A stretch of DNA of 9,178 nucleotides from Blastocatellia bacterium (GTDB taxonomy: Bacteria > Acidobacteriota > Blastocatellia > Pyrinomonadales > Pyrinomonadaceae), in assembly GCA_013695495.1 (NCBI GenBank), contig JACDAK010000260.1, positions 1 through 9,178 of the forward strand, written 5' to 3'. Position numbers and translations under genes: made by a program. Every line of letters starts with the position of its first letter. Position 1 is the first letter of the stretch. A model generated the notes under the pieces. That model was not told the DNA's origin, made no database searches, and saw nothing but the letters and a program-made list of their open reading frames with translations. Positions 7,084 to 9,178 of the stretch are shown here, piece by piece.

Positions 7084-7836
7084 ATGAAACTCTGCAGATA
7101 TATGCACGCCGACAGCGTCGGCATAGGCGAGATGGTTGGCGACGAGATCTGGGTGCTCAGCCCGCAAATGGAGCGGACCGAGGAGCTTTGGTACCGCGAC
7201 GAGGTCAGGCTGCTGGCACCCGCCGCACCGTCAAAAGTCGTATGCGTCGGGCGAAACTATGCCGATCACGCCGCCGAACTCGGCAATGAGGTGCCGAAAG
7301 CTCCCTTGCTTTTTCTAAAGGCTCCGTCGTCGATCATCGCCGACCGCGAGCCAATCATAATTCCACCGCAGTCCGAACGCGCTGAGCATGAAGCCGAGCT
7401 GGCCGTTGTCATCGGCAAGCGAGCAAAAGATATCCGCGACGACGAAGACGCACTCTCATATGTGCTCGGTTACACGTGCCTCAACGACGTGACCGCCCGC
7501 GACGTGCAGCGTGCTGATGTGCAATTCACTCGCGGCAAATCTTTCGACACCTTTTGCCCCTTCGGCCCCTACATCGAGACGGAGCTTGACCCGACCGACA
7601 TCGAGGTCACCTGCACCGTCAACGGCGAAACGCGCCAACACGGCCGCACCTCGCAGATGGTCTTCCCTGTCGAATTCCTCGTCCGCTATATCTCACGACA
7701 AATGACCCTAATGCCCGGCGACGTCATCGCCACCGGCACCCCCGCCGGCGTCTCACAGCTAACCCACGGCGACACCTGCGCCATCACGATACAAGGAATC
7801 GGAACGCTCACAAATCCAGTAGTCGGTGATCATTAG
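7084..7836 (+). CDS. Fumarylacetoacetate hydrolase (FAH) superfamily protein
   Basis: This 250-aa protein has a short N-terminal domain (about 1-50, of the DUF2437 kind found before many bacterial FAH domains) and a complete FAH catalytic domain. Visible motifs are KVVCVGRNYADHAAELG at 51-67, LLFLKAPSS at 75-83, and EHEAELAVVIGK at 101-112 with metal ligands Glu103 and Glu105. GYTCLNDVTARD (129-140) supplies Asp135; KSFDTFCPFGP is at 152-162 and GDVIATGTPAGV at 212-223. Members cleave or isomerise beta-diketo and 2-oxo acids with Mg2+ or Mn2+; known relatives include acylpyruvate hydrolases, oxaloacetate decarboxylase/tautomerase and HpcE-type isomerases. The substrate cannot be told from sequence alone and no catabolic cluster surrounds it. 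No Shine-Dalgarno is seen before the ATG at 7084. The start is supported by the family-like opening MKLCRYMH. The stop is TAG at 7834-7836. Confidence 0.92.
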   Translation: MKLCRYMHADSVGIGEMVGDEIWVLSPQMERTEELWYRDEVRLLAPAAPSKVVCVGRNYADHAAELGNEVPKAPLLFLKAPSSIIADREPIIIPPQSERAEHEAELAVVIGKRAKDIRDDEDALSYVLGYTCLNDVTARDVQRADVQFTRGKSFDTFCPFGPYIETELDPTDIEVTCTVNGETRQHGRTSQMVFPVEFLVRYISRQMTLMPGDVIATGTPAGVSQLTHGDTCAITIQGIGTLTNPVVGDH

Positions 7837-7849
7837 TCAGTCTCAGAAA

Positions 7850-7871
7850 CCGTCGGCAACGTTACCAACGG
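7850..7871. repeat. Imperfect 22-nt palindrome after the FAH gene
   Basis: A palindrome with outer arms CCGT/ACGG and core AACGTT; 9 of 11 base pairs match (mismatches at pairs 5 and 8). It lies 14 nt after the stop of the FAH gene. There is no T-run, so it is more likely an operator-like site or an RNA 3'-end structure than a classical terminator. It may also be chance. Confidence 0.3.
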
Positions 7872-8130
7872 ACCTCGCTGAATCTGCGTGATCCGTTGTC
7901 GAAGGTTTGCCCCCGCGTCGCGACAGGTTCCAACGTCTGGTCACGCCTTACTAACGTCTCGAAACATATCCGTTTGTTCCCGCCGTCTGCCCATAGGCAG
8001 TAAAATCCGTACAATGGACGAGTCCGGAACGGTCGTGAAACAAGACACACAAAAAGTCCGGTAACTACCGTTGGTAGCCCGCAAGCCCTTGCCTGAACGG
8101 AACATATCCTTATTATTTCGTTACTCCAGA

Positions 8131-8154
8131 ATCGTGAGGAGGATCGTGAGGAAA
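8131..8154 (+). repeat. Tandem duplication of a Shine-Dalgarno-like 12-mer
   Basis: ATCGTGAGGAGG (8131-8142) is followed directly by ATCGTGAGGAAA (8143-8154); the first 10 bases are identical. Each copy carries a GAGGA ribosome-binding core, and the second copy ends 2 nt before the mini-ORF ATG at 8157. This is the most purine-rich ribosome-site-like stretch in the window. Confidence 0.6.
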
Positions 8155-8156
8155 AT

Positions 8157-8228
8157 ATGACCTACAACTACCTATCGATCACCCGCGTTTTCGCCTGTTT
8201 TTCCGCGATCTTCGCTATATCTGCCTAA
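8157..8228 (+). CDS. Possible 23-aa hydrophobic peptide
   Basis: ATG at 8157 to TAA at 8226-8228 encodes MTYNYLSITRVFACFSAIF followed by AISA. The peptide has one Arg and then a hydrophobic run ending in a signal-peptidase-like AxSA. A good GTGAGGA site (8146-8152) lies 4 nt before the ATG. It could be a small membrane peptide, a leader peptide, or the remains of a secreted protein whose frame is now closed just after the signal peptide. The frame after the stop continues only 15 codons before another stop and shows nothing familiar. No clear promoter was found directly upstream. Confidence 0.3.
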   Translation: MTYNYLSITRVFACFSAIFAISA

Positions 8229-8234
8229 AGCTAT

Positions 8235-8264
8235 GCGCCGCACGCTATGGCAAAGCAGCGGCGT
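8235..8264 (+). repeat. GC-rich interrupted hairpin
   Basis: CGCCGC (8236-8241) pairs with GCGGCG (8258-8263), with a G-U pair outside. After a 2/1 internal loop, GCT (8244-8246) pairs with AGC (8254-8256) around a 7-nt loop. It begins 6 nt after the mini-ORF stop and a second GCGCT/AGCGC stem (8276-8300) follows. No T-run follows either. It may end or stabilise a short transcript carrying the mini-ORF. Confidence 0.4.
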
Positions 8265-8384
8265 CATCCGCATTAGCGCTTCTTTGGTGGCGGCGAGCGC
8301 CGACCATCCTAACAAAGGTGCAAACCGCCAGCCGCCGCTAACCAACGACCACCCAGACCTCCCGACTTCATCCCTACAAACTCC

Positions 8385-8420
8385 TAGACTTCCCAGACTT
8401 CCTTGACTTTCTAGACTCTT
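8385..8420. repeat. Four-copy 9-nt tandem repeat at the promoter
   Basis: Four contiguous units: TAGACTTCC, CAGACTTCC, TTGACTTTC, TAGACTCTT, with a shared GACTYYY core. Looser GACYTC-like copies lie just upstream (8355-8369). The third unit supplies the TTGACT hexamer of the promoter. The array stops 8 nt before the TATAAT box. Confidence 0.7.
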
Positions 8421-8441
8421 GGTTCTGCTATAATACTTAAA
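8403..8441 (+). promoter_or_regulatory. Extended -10 promoter of the N-formylglutamate amidohydrolase gene
   Basis: TGC plus a perfect TATAAT (8429-8434) forms an extended -10. TTGACT at 8403-8408 matches the -35 consensus at 5 of 6 bases, but the 20-nt spacer is longer than ideal, so the extended -10 probably does most of the work. Transcription is expected to start near 8441, leaving a 27-nt leader. The 13-mer GTTCTGCTATAAT is identical to the promoter after hemL. Confidence 0.65.
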
Positions 8442-8452
8442 ACCTTGCGGAT

Positions 8453-8460
8453 AAGGGGGG
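8453..8460 (+). promoter_or_regulatory. Shine-Dalgarno supporting a TTG start
   Basis: AAGGGGGG ends 7 nt before the TTG at 8468. The frame is closed by TAA at 8438-8440 and no ATG lies between, so the TTG is the best-placed start. The next in-frame GTG codons at 8486 and 8501 have poorer spacing and would trim the conserved N terminus. Confidence 0.6.
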
Positions 8461-8467
8461 TAGAGAC

Positions 8468-9178
8468 TTGGGCAATTCGGAAGATGTGACTTGGACGGAG
8501 GTGCGTGGCAACGGGCCGTTGGTGGCTACGGCCGTGCATGACGGGCATGGGCTGCGCGATGATGTTGCGGAAATAATCAAGCTGGACAACGCCGAACGGC
8601 TTCGCGAAGAGGACCCGTTCACTAGCCGCTGGGTCGATGTGGCGGAGACGCAGATGGTGGCTCTGCGGTCCCGGTTCGAGGTTGACCTGAACCGCCCGCG
8701 AGATCAGGCCGTGTATATTGAACCCGAAGATTGCTGGGGCCTGGACGTTTGGAACACGAAGCCGTCGGGCGAGATCGTCGAACGCTCGCTGCGACAATAC
8801 GACGCATATTATGCGAATTTAAGCACTTTGCTCAGCGCGAAAGCGACCGAGTATGGCCACTTCGTCGTTTACGACATCCACAGCTATAACCACCGCCGTG
8901 ACGGCGCCGGCAGTCCTGCCGAATCTGCCGAAGAAAATCCCGAAGTAAACATTGGAACGGGCTCACTTGACCGCAAGTTTTGGGGGCCGCTGGTCGACCG
9001 ATTCATCGCAGATCTGCGCGCGTTCACTTTTATGGACCGCCGGCTTGATGTACGTGAGAACGTAAAGTTCAAGGGCGGCAACCAGGTCAAGTGGATCCAT
9101 AAGAACTTTCCCTCCGCCGGGTGCGGATTGGCGATAGAGTTCAAAAAGTTTTGGATGGATGAGTGGACGGGCGAGGTC
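8468..9178 (+). CDS. N-formylglutamate amidohydrolase family protein, 5' part
   Basis: The frame stays open for 237 codons to the right edge and is incomplete. It matches the N-formylglutamate amidohydrolase family, zinc hydrolases related to HutG-type enzymes of histidine breakdown. Visible motifs are VATAVHDGHGLRDD at 19-32 with candidate metal His24 and His27, and VDLNRPRDQAVY at 72-83. VVYDIHSYNHRR at 133-144 has candidate ligands Asp136 and His138. PEVNIGTGSLD is at 158-168, CGLAIEFKKFW at 219-229. No hut gene is in the window. Homologues also occur beside QEGLA-motif (DUF1704) proteins and ATP-grasp ligases in clusters of unclear function, so histidine breakdown should not be assumed. 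The TTG start follows a good ribosome site and its own promoter. It is a separate transcription unit from the hem operon. Confidence 0.85.
   Translation, partial: MGNSEDVTWTEVRGNGPLVATAVHDGHGLRDDVAEIIKLDNAERLREEDPFTSRWVDVAETQMVALRSRFEVDLNRPRDQAVYIEPEDCWGLDVWNTKPSGEIVERSLRQYDAYYANLSTLLSAKATEYGHFVVYDIHSYNHRRDGAGSPAESAEENPEVNIGTGSLDRKFWGPLVDRFIADLRAFTFMDRRLDVRENVKFKGGNQVKWIHKNFPSAGCGLAIEFKKFWMDEWTGEV

Larger units (their letters stand above)
7837..8467. other. Long intergenic region with structured elements
   Basis: About 630 nt without a convincing large gene. Its left part (7837-8130) holds an imperfect palindrome at 7850-7871 and a small CTGCC-CATA-GGCAG hairpin at 7987-8000. It also has a TACC/GGTA alternating hairpin cluster at 8059-8077. 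The right part holds a 23-codon mini-ORF (8157-8228), a GC-rich hairpin (8235-8264), a 9-nt tandem repeat (8385-8420) and the promoter of the last gene. Short frames on both strands give low-complexity or Arg/Pro-rich peptides that look non-coding. No tRNA-like fold or transposon end was seen. Confidence 0.6.

Noticed and set aside
7862..8050. 62-codon minus-strand ORF in the intergenic region
   Set aside because: No ribosome site or recognisable motif; composition looks like translated spacer.
8014..8064. 16-aa ORF (MDESGTVVKQDTQKVR)
   Set aside because: Very short, no Shine-Dalgarno, and stops inside a hairpin; not distinguishable from chance.
8233..8406. 57-codon plus-strand ORF starting just after the mini-ORF
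   Set aside because: No ribosome site, ends inside the tandem repeat, and its C-terminal part is simply translated repeat (Pro/Leu/Arg).
8385..8420. CRISPR-like array
   Set aside because: Units are only 9 nt and contiguous with no spacers, so this is a simple tandem repeat.

Overview
The window is a dense, mostly plus-strand bacterial segment of moderately high GC (about 55-60% by eye). It is dominated by a heme-biosynthesis operon. HemL shows the C5 (glutamyl-tRNA) route to 5-aminolevulinate. HemN, HemY and HemH together point to the protoporphyrin-dependent branch typical of diderm bacteria. The genes have weak or absent Shine-Dalgarno sequences inside the operon and tight overlaps. From gene content and general protein style I would guess an acidobacterial relative (Blastocatellia-like), but this is inference and was not tested by a search.

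Layout: 1-818 is the 3' part of hemN (start lies outside the window). It is followed by hemH (825-1835), hemY/hemG (1828-3186), hemB (3183-4178) and hemL (4178-5461). Junctions are a 6-nt gap, then overlaps of 8, 4 and 1 nt, so the five genes are almost certainly co-transcribed and translationally coupled. Late-pathway genes come first and early-pathway genes last.

At 5462-5996 there is an extended -10 promoter enclosed by a near-perfect 12-nt inverted repeat. It sits directly at the start of an unrecognised 125-codon ORF with a possible signal peptide (5502-5879). A short leader and a good ribosome-binding site then precede a CBS-pair plus MgtE-type membrane protein (5997-7034). That protein lacks the usual MgtE N-terminal domain and has a changed pore-region motif. 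After a GC-rich hairpin comes an FAH-superfamily enzyme (7084-7836).

The stretch 7837-8467 (about 630 nt) has no convincing large gene. It holds several inverted repeats, a 23-codon mini-ORF behind a duplicated Shine-Dalgarno, a GC-rich hairpin, and a four-copy 9-nt tandem repeat that runs into a second extended -10 promoter. That promoter shares a 13-mer with the first one and drives a TTG-started N-formylglutamate amidohydrolase family gene, which runs off the right edge (8468-9178).

No mobile element, CRISPR array, tRNA or rRNA was seen. The enzymes are largely familiar. The less explained material is in the two promoter regions, the signal-peptide ORF and the divergent MgtE-like protein.
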